From an uncultured Eubacterium sp. (GTDB taxonomy: Bacteria > Bacillota > Clostridia > Lachnospirales > Lachnospiraceae), in NCBI GenBank assembly GCA_910586445.1, contig CAJUHV010000049.1, positions 1-29,086 on the forward strand: DNA of 29,086 nt. Reading direction: 5' to 3'. Under the pieces are notes generated by a model. It was not told where the DNA came from and searched no databases. It saw only the letters and a list, made by a program, of their open reading frames with translations. Of the stretch, positions 14,752 through 22,304 are shown in pieces (within the stretch, counting starts at the first letter, position 1; each line of letters starts with the position of its first letter). Position numbers and translations under genes: made by a program.

Positions 14752-16050
14752 CTACTCCGATAAATAAAATTCCAGCTTCTTCCCTGCATTTTCCGCTGCT
14801 TCTTCATAGGATACTTCGCCTCTTAAAAACGCAGACATTTCCTCACGAAAACTGCTCCCCCATCCCCGTCTGTATACCACCCTGCTGATTTGATCTGCAT
14901 GGGCATAATAAGCATTAAATTCCTCTTTCCCCAACATTGGAAGTTCTAATGGAAATCCATTCTGCTCCGACAGAAACGGCACTTTCAATAAATTCTGAAA
15001 AGCATTTTCATTTACGCTCCTGCGCACACTGACTGCTCCCCTGCAGGCCCCCTGGGATTTCATTGTATCCCCATCAAACAGAATCTCTATGAATTTTCTT
15101 ACATTTTCCATGTTTTCGCTGTTTGCCCTGACCGCTACGGCCTTATCAATTACAGCGGTTATTCCCCCATCTTTATTATATACTGGAAGAACAACCGGCT
15201 CACCTGCCGTATGCAGTGCGCGGATTATATTAATATCATCCAGCATATACACAGAATTTTCAAACAGGCAGTTTTTATCCCTTACCTCTGCCGCTCCTGT
15301 AAGATCCCCAAACATATACTGCCCAATGCCTTTTTCACGTCCATAAAACTCCTTATACCATTCATAATACTTTCTGGTATCTTCCATATCCCAGACAATT
15401 TCTCCGCCCTCCACAATCGGATAACCTGCCCAGTCAAGACAGTAGCTGGCTGTTATATCCATCCGAAACAGCCTGCGGTCATAGCCTTCTCCCAGCATAA
15501 ACCGCCCGGCTTCTTCGATAAAGCTGTCAAAATCCGTACATTTTTCCATGTCAAAACCGGTTTCCGACAGCGCCTCCTTTGTCGTGATCAGCAGAGGAAT
15601 TCTGCATTCTATCGGCAGGAACACCCGTTTTCCACAAATAACTCCCCCGTCCATGACCTCCCGTCTAAAATCCTTGTCATCAAATACCTCACTGCTGTCG
15701 TATATTTCCGTCAAATCTGCAAAAGCCTCTGCTGCCAGCAGTTTATCGATATCCCAGTAATCTTGAATCAAGAACACATCTGCTCCTTCTCCCCCCATCA
15801 GCTGTGCAGCCAGCTGTTGGTCATATTCATACAGTTCTTCTGAATTGTCTGAAATCTCCTGTTCTGTGAGCGTAACCTGTATGTCTGGATATGTATTCTT
15901 AAAAATATTAACTGCGTTTTTCATGATCTGATCATCTATGCCGGCGTATACATGAATGCCATCATTTTTTTGATCTTTTTTGTTGCCGCAGCCTGTCATA
16001 CATACTGCAGCTGCAATAAAACATAATACACAGGCTATACTTTTTTTCAT
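14752..16050 (-). CDS. SBP4: lipoprotein family-1 solute-binding protein
   Basis: A 432-aa paralogue with a less conserved lipobox (MTGC; signal MKKSIACVLCFIAAAVCMTGC cut before Cys), IHVYAGIDDQIMKNAV, ADVFLIQDYWDIDKLLAAEAFADLTE, and the shared end EVSYEEAAENAGKKLEFYLSE. It is among the most diverged of the six, so it probably binds something different from SBP1/SBP3. The start is supported by GGAGTATAATT. It is the closest relative of the N-terminal fragment in the shattered copy at 13000-13165. No permease lies next to it. Confidence 0.9.
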   Translation of the reverse strand: MKKSIACVLCFIAAAVCMTGCGNKKDQKNDGIHVYAGIDDQIMKNAVNIFKNTYPDIQVTLTEQEISDNSEELYEYDQQLAAQLMGGEGADVFLIQDYWDIDKLLAAEAFADLTEIYDSSEVFDDKDFRREVMDGGVICGKRVFLPIECRIPLLITTKEALSETGFDMEKCTDFDSFIEEAGRFMLGEGYDRRLFRMDITASYCLDWAGYPIVEGGEIVWDMEDTRKYYEWYKEFYGREKGIGQYMFGDLTGAAEVRDKNCLFENSVYMLDDINIIRALHTAGEPVVLPVYNKDGGITAVIDKAVAVRANSENMENVRKFIEILFDGDTMKSQGACRGAVSVRRSVNENAFQNLLKVPFLSEQNGFPLELPMLGKEEFNAYYAHADQISRVVYRRGWGSSFREEMSAFLRGEVSYEEAAENAGKKLEFYLSE

Positions 16051-16148
16051 AATTATACTCCAATCGTCATTCGCACTTTTTGTGCACTATAATTGCAAAT
16101 TATCTGCAAAGGATCAGCAATCAGCAAAATAGAACACGCTATATGCAT

Positions 16149-16256
16149 AATAACCCGGTGTCCCCGCCACTGTATAAAATACTGAGCCTAAAAAGACAGA
16201 GCGCCGGACAATACACAACAGGCATAAACAAATTTTTCCAGTTTTTAAACAATGTT
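16149..16256 (-). pseudogene. ABC exporter 5' relic downstream of SBP5
   Basis: After the SBP5 stop the minus strand continues with KTLFKNWKNLFMPVVYCPAL, parallel to KTLIRKWKNLFMSAMYCLAL of the exporter behind SBP1, and further DNA similarity runs to about 16149. The rest of the exporter is missing, and the sequence between 16051 and 16148 shows nothing recognisable except a small GCAC-GTGC hairpin. Confidence 0.85.
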
Positions 16257-17552
16257 TTACTCCGATAAATAAAATTCCAGCTTCTTCTTTGCATTTTCCG
16301 CTGCTTCTTCATAAGATGCCTCACCTCTTAAAAATGCATCCATCTGCCCACGAAAATCACGCATCCATTCATGCGCATATACTACTTTGTCAATCTGGTC
16401 TGCATAGGCATAATAAGCATCAAATTCTTCCTTTTCCAGCTTCGGAAGATCATTTGGAAATCCAGTTGCCTCTCCTCTAAACCACACTTTATCTAAATAA
16501 TTGAAATCATTCTCATTCACACTCCTGCGCACGCTGATTTCTTTCCAGTTGTGTGATCCAAATGCCCTCATTGTATCCCCGTCAAACAGGATTTCCAGAA
16601 ATTTTTTTACATTGCCCAGATTCTCACTGTTTGCCCGGACCGCCGCGGCCCTGTCCATCATGGCCGTTATTCCCCCGTCCCTGTTATAAATCGGCAGCAC
16701 ATACGGCTCGCCCACTGTATGCAGGGCACGTATTGCATAGATAGACTCCCACATCATTGGATCTGCAAAAAGACACTCCTTATCCCGCACATCCGCCGCA
16801 CACGACAGGTCTCCACCCGCATATATTCCATCACCGTTTTCCCGTTTGTAAAACTCTTGATACCATTCATAATATTTTCTGGTTTCTTCCATATCCCAGA
16901 CAATCTCCCTGTCCTCTACAATCGGGTAGCCTGCCCAGTAAAGACAGCCCCTCGCTGTGATGTCTGTCTGAAAAAGCCTGCGGTCATAATTCCCACCAAG
17001 CATAAACTTCCCGGATTCCTCCATGAAGCTGTCAAAATCCGTACATTTTTTCGCATCAAATCCTGTTTCCTGCAGCGCCTCCTCTGTTGTAATCAGCAGG
17101 GGGATGCTGCAGTCCATCGGCAGGAACACCCGCTTTCCGCCGATAACCCCGGCATCCATGACCACATCCCTGATATCCTCATCATGAAATACCCCGCTGC
17201 TGTCATAGATTTCCGTCAGGTCAGCAAAGGCTCCTGCTGCCAGCAGCTTGTCAATATCCCAGTAACCCTGCAGAAAAAAGACGTCTGCCCCCTCCCCGCT
17301 CATCAGCTGTGCGGCCAGCTGCTGGTCATAATCGTATATTTCCTCGACATTATCTCCCTCCCATTGTGTAAATGTAACCGGTATATCTGGGTAAGTATCC
17401 TTAAATTTTTCGACTGCATAGTTCATAATCTGGTCATTGAGTCCTGCATATACATGCAGGCTTTCATTTTTTTGTTCTACAGTTTTACTGCACCCTGACA
17501 GGCAGATTCCTGCTGCGGCAATGCATAATACATAAGCAATATATTTTTTCAT
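16257..17552 (-). CDS. SBP5: lipoprotein family-1 solute-binding protein
   Basis: A 431-aa paralogue: lipobox LSGC, LHVYAGLNDQIMNYAV, FTQWEGDNVEEIYDYDQQLAAQL, ADVFFLQGYWDIDKLLAAGAFADLTE and the end SYEEAAENAKKKLEFYLSE. The N-terminal third is closest to SBP1, the middle (ENGDGIYAGGDLS) closer to SBP2. The frame stays open upstream across the HTH gene, but the real start is the ATG at 17552 with TGGAGGAAAAT before it, like all other copies. Its 3' end runs straight into an exporter relic, as SBP1 runs into the intact exporter. Its promoter must lie within the divergent HTH gene, because only 22 bp separate the two starts. Confidence 0.9.
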   Translation of the reverse strand: MKKYIAYVLCIAAAGICLSGCSKTVEQKNESLHVYAGLNDQIMNYAVEKFKDTYPDIPVTFTQWEGDNVEEIYDYDQQLAAQLMSGEGADVFFLQGYWDIDKLLAAGAFADLTEIYDSSGVFHDEDIRDVVMDAGVIGGKRVFLPMDCSIPLLITTEEALQETGFDAKKCTDFDSFMEESGKFMLGGNYDRRLFQTDITARGCLYWAGYPIVEDREIVWDMEETRKYYEWYQEFYKRENGDGIYAGGDLSCAADVRDKECLFADPMMWESIYAIRALHTVGEPYVLPIYNRDGGITAMMDRAAAVRANSENLGNVKKFLEILFDGDTMRAFGSHNWKEISVRRSVNENDFNYLDKVWFRGEATGFPNDLPKLEKEEFDAYYAYADQIDKVVYAHEWMRDFRGQMDAFLRGEASYEEAAENAKKKLEFYLSE

Positions 17553-17574
17553 ATTTTCCTCCATAGTAAGGACT

Positions 17575-17781
17575 TTGATATGTAATAAAATTAAAGTATT
17601 GCGGGCAGAAAGAAATTGGACACAGGAAGATTTAGCAAATAAAGTCGGCATTTCACGACAGGCGGTAATTTCAATAGAAAAGTACAAATATACACCGTCT
17701 TTGGAACTGGCTTTCAAAATAGCAGAAGCATTCCAAGTTTCTATTGATGTAGTTTTTGAACATACAGAGAAAATAGATTGA
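17575..17781 (+). CDS. XRE-family HTH regulator, 68 aa (TTG start)
   Basis: A compact Cro/CI-type helix-turn-helix: KVLRAERNWTQEDLANKVGI, then SRQAVISIEKYKYTPSLELA, the whole protein being one DNA-binding domain (YozG-like). The open frame begins with TTG; the true start could be within the first few codons. It is transcribed with the following membrane protein gene, an often seen small pair of regulator and membrane partner. Its 5' side is only 22 bp from the SBP5 start on the other strand, so its original promoter may have been lost by the rearrangement that placed SBP5 there. Confidence 0.85.
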   Translation: MICNKIKVLRAERNWTQEDLANKVGISRQAVISIEKYKYTPSLELAFKIAEAFQVSIDVVFEHTEKID

Positions 17782-17842
17782 AAAACAGAAATATTTTCAA
17801 CACGTGTCTTCACGGCAAGCTGCTTTGACAAGGAGGATTATT

Positions 17843-18166
17843 ATGAATGATCAAACTTTTAACCTGATTTTACTTATTTTAACTGTAACAGCTACAATAT
17901 GGCTATATCTGCTGAGAGCAAAAAAACAAATTATTTATAAGGGAGATGAACGCTGGCAGATGATCCAGTTAAAGGCAAATCAAACTGCCAATATAGCGAA
18001 CTGGATTTTAATCGCATTTACTTTTTGTGGAACAGTATATCCATTTTTTTGTGACAAAGAAATAACTTTTACCGTTACAAGGGTAACTATCTTTGGAATG
18101 TATTTTATTGGTATGCGTAATCTAATAGAATTAGCTGCAATAAAATATATGGATAAACGGTTATAA
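17843..18166 (+). CDS. Small integral membrane protein partner of the XRE regulator
   Basis: A 107-aa protein starting at the ATG behind AAGGAGGATT. It has an N-terminal membrane segment (FNLILLILTVTATIWLYLL), then a short basic region with KGDERWQMIQLKANQTANIAN, two more hydrophobic stretches (WILIAFTFCGTVYPFF and VTIFGMYFIGMRNLI) and a basic end. The DERW.MI..KA..T pattern and the position just after a small XRE gene recall DUF2178-like membrane proteins. The function of the pair is not known; control of or by the membrane state is possible. Confidence 0.8.
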   Translation: MNDQTFNLILLILTVTATIWLYLLRAKKQIIYKGDERWQMIQLKANQTANIANWILIAFTFCGTVYPFFCDKEITFTVTRVTIFGMYFIGMRNLIELAAIKYMDKRL

Positions 18167-18182
18167 AATTTTTTTAGTCTTA

Positions 18183-18342
18183 GAGCGTGTTTGAAAAATG
18201 CTTTCCGTGAGATGTGCTTCACACTTGGTGGAGAATTTATCCCAAATTTATGAGGCATAGCGGGCTATGTTGATTAAATTTGGGATGAATTATCCGCAAA
18301 GTGGGGAGTGCAGATCGCGGGAATGATTTTTCAAACACGCTC
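18183..18342. mobile_element. MITE copy 2, 160 bp, TA target duplication
   Basis: Same length and terminal repeats as copy 1 but in the opposite orientation, with only a few differences by eye. TA lies on both sides (18181-18182, 18343-18344). The left flank is TTAG and the right CTAG, so TA, not CTAG, is the likely duplicated target. Confidence 0.88.
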
Positions 18343-18344
18343 TA

Positions 18345-18428
18345 GGGCATGACTTAGACTGCTGGTGTCCAAGATGATGCGAAGAATTCGTTTCAAATTT
18401 AATCAACACAGCCCGCTATATCATGCCC
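18345..18428. repeat. Second hairpin element (about 84 bp) next to MITE copy 2
   Basis: GGGCATGA (18345-18352) and TCATGCCC (18421-18428) form terminal inverted repeats; the inside contains AATTTAATCAACACAGCCCG, also found in the MITE centre. A smaller related element family appears likely; a decayed relative may be at 26203-26240. Confidence 0.55.
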
Positions 18429-18437
18429 CGTTACTTT

Positions 18438-19727
18438 TTATTCCGACAAATAAAATTCCAGTTTCCTCTTTGCGTTTTCTGCTGCTTCTTCATAAGACGC
18501 CCCGCCTGTCAGATAAGCATTCATTTCCTCACGAAAATCACCTGCCCACCCCCGCCTGTATACCACTCTGCTGATTTGATCGATGTATGCAAAGTAAGCA
18601 TCAAACTCTTCTTTTTCTAATTCCGGGAGTTCCATTGGAAAGCCGTCCACTTCTGTCATAAACGGTTTTTTTAATAAACTATTAAAATAATTTTCATGTA
18701 CACTCCTGCGCACGCTGACCTCCCTTTTATAAGCGCCTGGAGTTTTCATTGTCTCCCCGTCAAACAGGATCTCTAAAAATTTTTCCACATTTCCCATATT
18801 TTCGCTGTTTGCCCTGACCGCTACAGCTTTTTTAAGGGTGGCAGTAATTCCTCCTTCTTTATTATAAATCGGAAGTACAGCCGGATCTCCCACTGTATGC
18901 AGTGCGCGGATTACATCCATATCGCTGTACATCAATGCACAGTTTTCAAAAAGGCACTTCTTATCCCGCACTTCAGCTGCTCCCCTGAGGTCTCCAAAAT
19001 AGTATTCCCCAATGCCGCCTTCCCGTTTATAAAATTCTTTATACCATTCATAGTATTCTCTGGTTTCTTCAATATCCCAGACGATCTCCCCATCCTCCAC
19101 AACCGGATAGCCTGCCCAGTAAAGACAGTTTCCTGCAGTTATATCCATCCGAAAAAGTCTCCGGTCATAATTCTCTCCAAGCATGAACTTCCTAGCCTCA
19201 TCGATGAAGCTGTCAAAATCTGTACACCTTTTTGCTGCAAACCCTGTTTCTTCCAGAGCCTCCTCTGTCGTAATCAGCAGCGGGATATTACATTCCATAG
19301 GAAGAAACACCCGTTTTCCGCCAATAACCCCTGCCTCCATAATATCCTGTATAAAATCCTCGTCCTGAAACACCCTGCTGCTGTCGTAGATCTCTGTCAG
19401 ATCTGCAAAGGCTCCCGCCGCCAGCAGTTTATCAATATCCCAATAATTCTGTATGAAAAAAACATCTGCCCCCTCTCCACTCATCAATTGTGCAGACAGC
19501 TGCTGGTCATATTCATAATCATCCTCTTCTTCCGGCTTCTCTGTTACTACAACCGGTATATCTGGATAGGCATTCTTGAATTTTTCAACTGCAAAATTCA
19601 TAATTGTATCACTATACCCTACATATACATGAAGTCCACTATTTTTCTGCTCTATTTTTCTGCCACACCCTGCCAGACAGATTCCTGCTGCGGCAATGCA
19701 TAATAAACGCGGCTTGCATCCTTTCAT
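18438..19727 (-). CDS. SBP6: lipoprotein family-1 solute-binding protein
   Basis: A 429-aa paralogue with lipobox LAGC, LHVYVGYSDTIMNFAV, a shortened acidic stretch (TEKPEEEDDYEYDQQL), ADVFFIQNYWDIDKLLAAGAFADLTE and the end SYEEAAENAKRKLEFYLSE. Start at 19727 behind GGAGGAAAAAT. It has its own promoter of the shared cassette type at 19875-19904 and a ~140-base leader with several SD-like repeats. It is the distal gene of the array (first in transcription) and shows no adjacent permease or exporter piece. Ligand unknown. Confidence 0.9.
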   Translation of the reverse strand: MKGCKPRLLCIAAAGICLAGCGRKIEQKNSGLHVYVGYSDTIMNFAVEKFKNAYPDIPVVVTEKPEEEDDYEYDQQLSAQLMSGEGADVFFIQNYWDIDKLLAAGAFADLTEIYDSSRVFQDEDFIQDIMEAGVIGGKRVFLPMECNIPLLITTEEALEETGFAAKRCTDFDSFIDEARKFMLGENYDRRLFRMDITAGNCLYWAGYPVVEDGEIVWDIEETREYYEWYKEFYKREGGIGEYYFGDLRGAAEVRDKKCLFENCALMYSDMDVIRALHTVGDPAVLPIYNKEGGITATLKKAVAVRANSENMGNVEKFLEILFDGETMKTPGAYKREVSVRRSVHENYFNSLLKKPFMTEVDGFPMELPELEKEEFDAYFAYIDQISRVVYRRGWAGDFREEMNAYLTGGASYEEAAENAKRKLEFYLSE

Positions 19728-19729
19728 AT

Positions 19730-19790
19730 TTTTCCTCCAAAATATTTCCTTTCAAAATATTCCCTTCTAAATTTTCCTTTCAAAGTTATT
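19730..19790 (-). repeat. Tandem SD-like repeats in the SBP6 leader
   Basis: Read on the minus strand, units of about 15 bp (GAAAGGAAAATTT, GAAGGGAATATT, GAAAGGAAATATTT, GGAGGAAAAAT) follow one another; only the last is placed correctly for the SBP6 ATG. Confidence 0.6.
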
Positions 19791-19874
19791 AAGCCTTCCA
19801 TCCTCATCGGCCAAACTTCATATATTAATGTCCCTGACTGCTGCCTTTTATAAGATCACAATAGTCATATTTTA

Positions 19875-19904
19875 AATATACTATATTCTCTTATTTATTG
19901 TCAA
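19875..19904 (-). promoter_or_regulatory. SBP6 promoter (shared promoter cassette)
   Basis: TTGACA (19899-19904) and TATATT (19875-19880), 18 bp apart on the minus strand, with the same GGGTTGACAAT core and AATAGTCATAT downstream sequence as the malFG promoter. Confidence 0.65.
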
Positions 19905-19996
19905 CCCAATTTATATAAAAATTGTAAATAAACTGTTTTTAATAATATAATCTAGAGAACATACCCTACAAAAGACCATCCATCATTTTTTGTCTT

Positions 19997-21151
19997 TTAA
20001 AAAATGGCTGCTGTCCCAGCCGCTCCTGCAATCAGAAGCATAGCTGCCGGTACAATATACTTTCTAGGATGATGCCACAGATCACTCTCAATCTTCCATC
20101 CCCGGATCGGATAAAACCATTCCAAAAAAACAGAACAGGCAGCGCTGATCAGTGCAAAGAAAACAGCTGCTATAATCATCGTTACCGTAACACCGCCTAT
20201 CTGAAACTGCCAGCTGCACAAAAATATGCTGTCCGCAATGATATTACATAAAAATATAAATATACTATAAGGTATACAAAATATGCGTTTTTGATCTGGC
20301 AGAAAACGAACCGCCTGCTCTAACGCAGGGTCACAGGACAATAAAATACAGATCGGTGTATTCAAAGAAAGTATGGCAAAGCCGATCGGTATCACAAGCC
20401 TGGCCTCCATCTCTTTAAAAAACAAAGGCAGTACACAGGCAGCGCACCACATAATAAACGTATTTGTCAGATAGTTTTTATGGGCATTCAAATACCGGAA
20501 AAGATAAATCCATACAGAGTAATGCCCGCTCCTTTGATGCATTCTATATTTCTGGTTGTTTTTATGATCCTGCTGATAAAAGGAATATCCATCTGCATTC
20601 TGCAGCACAAGCAGAGCTGTTAAAATATTTACGATCAGAACAAGCATGATCCAAGGCGTATTCCAGAAAACTAAAGCAGAAGCTGTTAAAACAGCAGACC
20701 AGAAAATGACAGCAGGCCAATATCTTTTTATCGAATAAACAGCAGCCGTCATCAATACCGCGTTTATTATGCAGAAAATGCTGACAAGGATCTCTGCCCC
20801 ATTCCAGTCCGACACCGCCATCAAAACTGCTGCCAGAGCTGCTGTTTTCGTCAATATAGTATAAATGCCCAGAACCGTTACATATGAAAATACCATCCGG
20901 CGTCTTTCAAATGGAATCATCAGCATATTGGGCATATCACTATCGGCAGCTTCTGATGAAAGTGCCTGCCACATTACCCCGGATGTAAAAGTAGTGAGCA
21001 TCAAGTACAATATATACGGAGCAGTCTGCAAACGAAATCCAGATATATGCAGTCCCCAAAATACTATAAAATATATGAAAAATGTTCGTGTCAGCCTTTC
21101 ATATTTTGTACCGAACAATTTCTTTGAAAACGCTTTAAACATCATGTTCAT
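19997..21151 (-). CDS. ABC-2 type transporter permease, 384 aa
   Basis: A very hydrophobic protein with about ten membrane segments and no large soluble domain. I do not recognise a narrow family; it is a typical partner of the ATPase encoded just upstream. The start (MNMMFKAFSKKLFG) is set at 21151 because GGGAGG precedes it and because it overlaps the ATPase stop by 17 bp; the longer open frame would run back into the ATPase gene. It probably exports, or protects against, a peptide or another amphipathic compound; there is no substrate evidence. Confidence 0.75.
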   Translation of the reverse strand: MNMMFKAFSKKLFGTKYERLTRTFFIYFIVFWGLHISGFRLQTAPYILYLMLTTFTSGVMWQALSSEAADSDMPNMLMIPFERRRMVFSYVTVLGIYTILTKTAALAAVLMAVSDWNGAEILVSIFCIINAVLMTAAVYSIKRYWPAVIFWSAVLTASALVFWNTPWIMLVLIVNILTALLVLQNADGYSFYQQDHKNNQKYRMHQRSGHYSVWIYLFRYLNAHKNYLTNTFIMWCAACVLPLFFKEMEARLVIPIGFAILSLNTPICILLSCDPALEQAVRFLPDQKRIFCIPYSIFIFLCNIIADSIFLCSWQFQIGGVTVTMIIAAVFFALISAACSVFLEWFYPIRGWKIESDLWHHPRKYIVPAAMLLIAGAAGTAAIF

Positions 21152-21842
21152 ACCGCAGCACCTCCCGAATATCAGCAGCGTTGATCTGTTCACCTTCAAA
21201 TGTCTTGTGTATCTGTCCATCTTCTAAGACAAACACACGGTCAGAAGTCAGAGTAATGCTTTCCAGAATGTGGGAAGAAAACAGAACTGTTCCATGTTCC
21301 TTATATCCAGCAATCTGCTGATACAGATACTCTGTACTTTCAAAATCCAGGCCGTTCACCGGCTCATCCAGAAAAAGCAGCTGCGGCTTTAGCGCAAATG
21401 CCGTGATCAGAAACGCTTTTTTACGATTGCCCATAGATAAATCCTTCATCAATACATCTTCAAAATCTTCAAAATGAAATCCCCTCACCAGCTCTGACAC
21501 ATCCGGCAGCTCCTTTTTATAGGAAGAACATACATAAGCCAAATATTCCCGAAATGTAAAATATTGAAAAGAATTGTCCTCAGCAAATACAACATACCGG
21601 CACAGTTTGAAATCCTTTGCCCGCAGCTTTATGGGATTTCCATAAAACCAGATCCCTGCAGCTCGAAAATCAGCCAGCAGGCCGGATAATACCTTCAAAA
21701 ATGTAGTTTTTCCAGCTCCGTTCAGACCGATCAGCCCTACGACCTCATGTTCTTCCAGCTCCAGTGAAAAATCTGACAATACCATTTTCTCACTGTGGTA
21801 CCATGCATTCAAATGATCTATTTTTAACATTGTCCGCCTCAT
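21135..21842 (-). CDS. ABC transporter ATP-binding protein
   Basis: A 235-aa ATPase subunit with Walker A GLNGAGKTT, a signature written LSMGNRKKAF (instead of LSGGQ), Walker B LLFLDEPVNGLD and the H-loop SSHIL. This layout is typical of ABC-2 exporter ATPases of the CcmA/BcrA group. The start at 21842 is closest to the upstream gene stop (overlap GTAAAATG); an ATG four codons later is also possible. It forms an operon with the small membrane protein before it and the permease after it. Confidence 0.88.
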   Translation of the reverse strand: MRRTMLKIDHLNAWYHSEKMVLSDFSLELEEHEVVGLIGLNGAGKTTFLKVLSGLLADFRAAGIWFYGNPIKLRAKDFKLCRYVVFAEDNSFQYFTFREYLAYVCSSYKKELPDVSELVRGFHFEDFEDVLMKDLSMGNRKKAFLITAFALKPQLLFLDEPVNGLDFESTEYLYQQIAGYKEHGTVLFSSHILESITLTSDRVFVLEDGQIHKTFEGEQINAADIREVLRYEHDV

Positions 21843-21843
21843 T

Positions 21844-22020
21844 TTACCTGCCCCCTTTATCGTCTTTTTCTTTCTTCCACGCCGTATAAGCAGTATACAA
21901 AAATGCAGCTCCTAAAACGCCGTAAAGCCCGGCCATTTCATTTTTTCCAGATATGGCGCACGCAGCTGCCGCCACAATCCAGATCACCCCAATAATTACT
22001 CGAATATATATATGACGCAT
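21844..22020 (-). CDS. Small membrane protein, 58 aa, first gene of the ABC operon
   Basis: Too short for most ORF filters, but well supported: TAAGGAGGAAAAAGTT precedes the ATG, and the stop lies one base before the ATPase start codon. The protein has two hydrophobic segments (VIIGVIWIVAAAACAI and GLYGVLGAAFLYTAY) separated by SGKNEMA, and a charged end KKEKDDKGGR, which is the make-up of a two-pass helper protein. The function is unknown; a subunit of the transporter is the natural guess from translational coupling. Confidence 0.8.
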   Translation of the reverse strand: MRHIYIRVIIGVIWIVAAAACAISGKNEMAGLYGVLGAAFLYTAYTAWKKEKDDKGGR

Positions 22021-22085
22021 AACTTTTTCCTCCTTACTATCTGCTTTTTATAACACCTTTTGATATGTTCTGCCTGTTGTTTTTG

Positions 22086-22170
22086 CTGTTGTTTATTTCT
22101 TATTCTTTATTTCTTGTTCTTTATTTTCTGTTCTTTGTTTCTTATTCTTTATTTCCTGTTCTTTTTCTTG
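22086..22170. repeat. Degenerate low-complexity tandem repeat in the intergenic region
   Basis: Runs of TTCTTTATTTCTTG-like units (A-rich AAGAAATAAAGAA on the other strand), variable in length. No coding value; probably slippage-prone spacer DNA between the kinase terminator and the ABC operon. Confidence 0.6.
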
Positions 22171-22253
22171 TAAATATAATACCGAAAAAAGAATCCTTCT
22201 GCCGAAATGTCCGCAAACTGCAGATTTTTGACCACAAAAAATAAAATGCGCGC

Positions 22254-22300
22254 ATAAAAATACCGACTCTGCCAGACAAAATTTCATCAGCAAAGTCGGT
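22254..22300 (-). terminator. Terminator of the LytTR/GHKL operon
   Basis: ACCGACTCTGC (22262-22272) pairs with GCAAAGTCGGT (22290-22300) with one wobble, 17-base loop, followed on the minus strand by TATTTTTATG. It lies directly after the kinase stop. Confidence 0.8.
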
Positions 22301-22304
22301 TCTA

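Noticed and set aside
15211..15843. Long plus-strand open frames opposite the SBP genes (e.g. 210 aa here, 259 aa at 16719-17498, 268 aa at 18897-19703)
   Set aside because: They repeat at the same position opposite each SBP, use unlikely residue composition and have no ribosome binding sites; they are shadows of the conserved SBP sequence.
17553..17831. Upstream extension of SBP5 by 93 codons
   Set aside because: It is antisense to the XRE gene, has no lipoprotein sense, and all paralogues start at the lipoprotein signal behind GGAGGAAAAT.
22093..22293. Frame with KEQEIKNKKQRTENKEQ repeats
   Set aside because: Translation of the low-complexity tandem repeat and of the terminator; not a gene.
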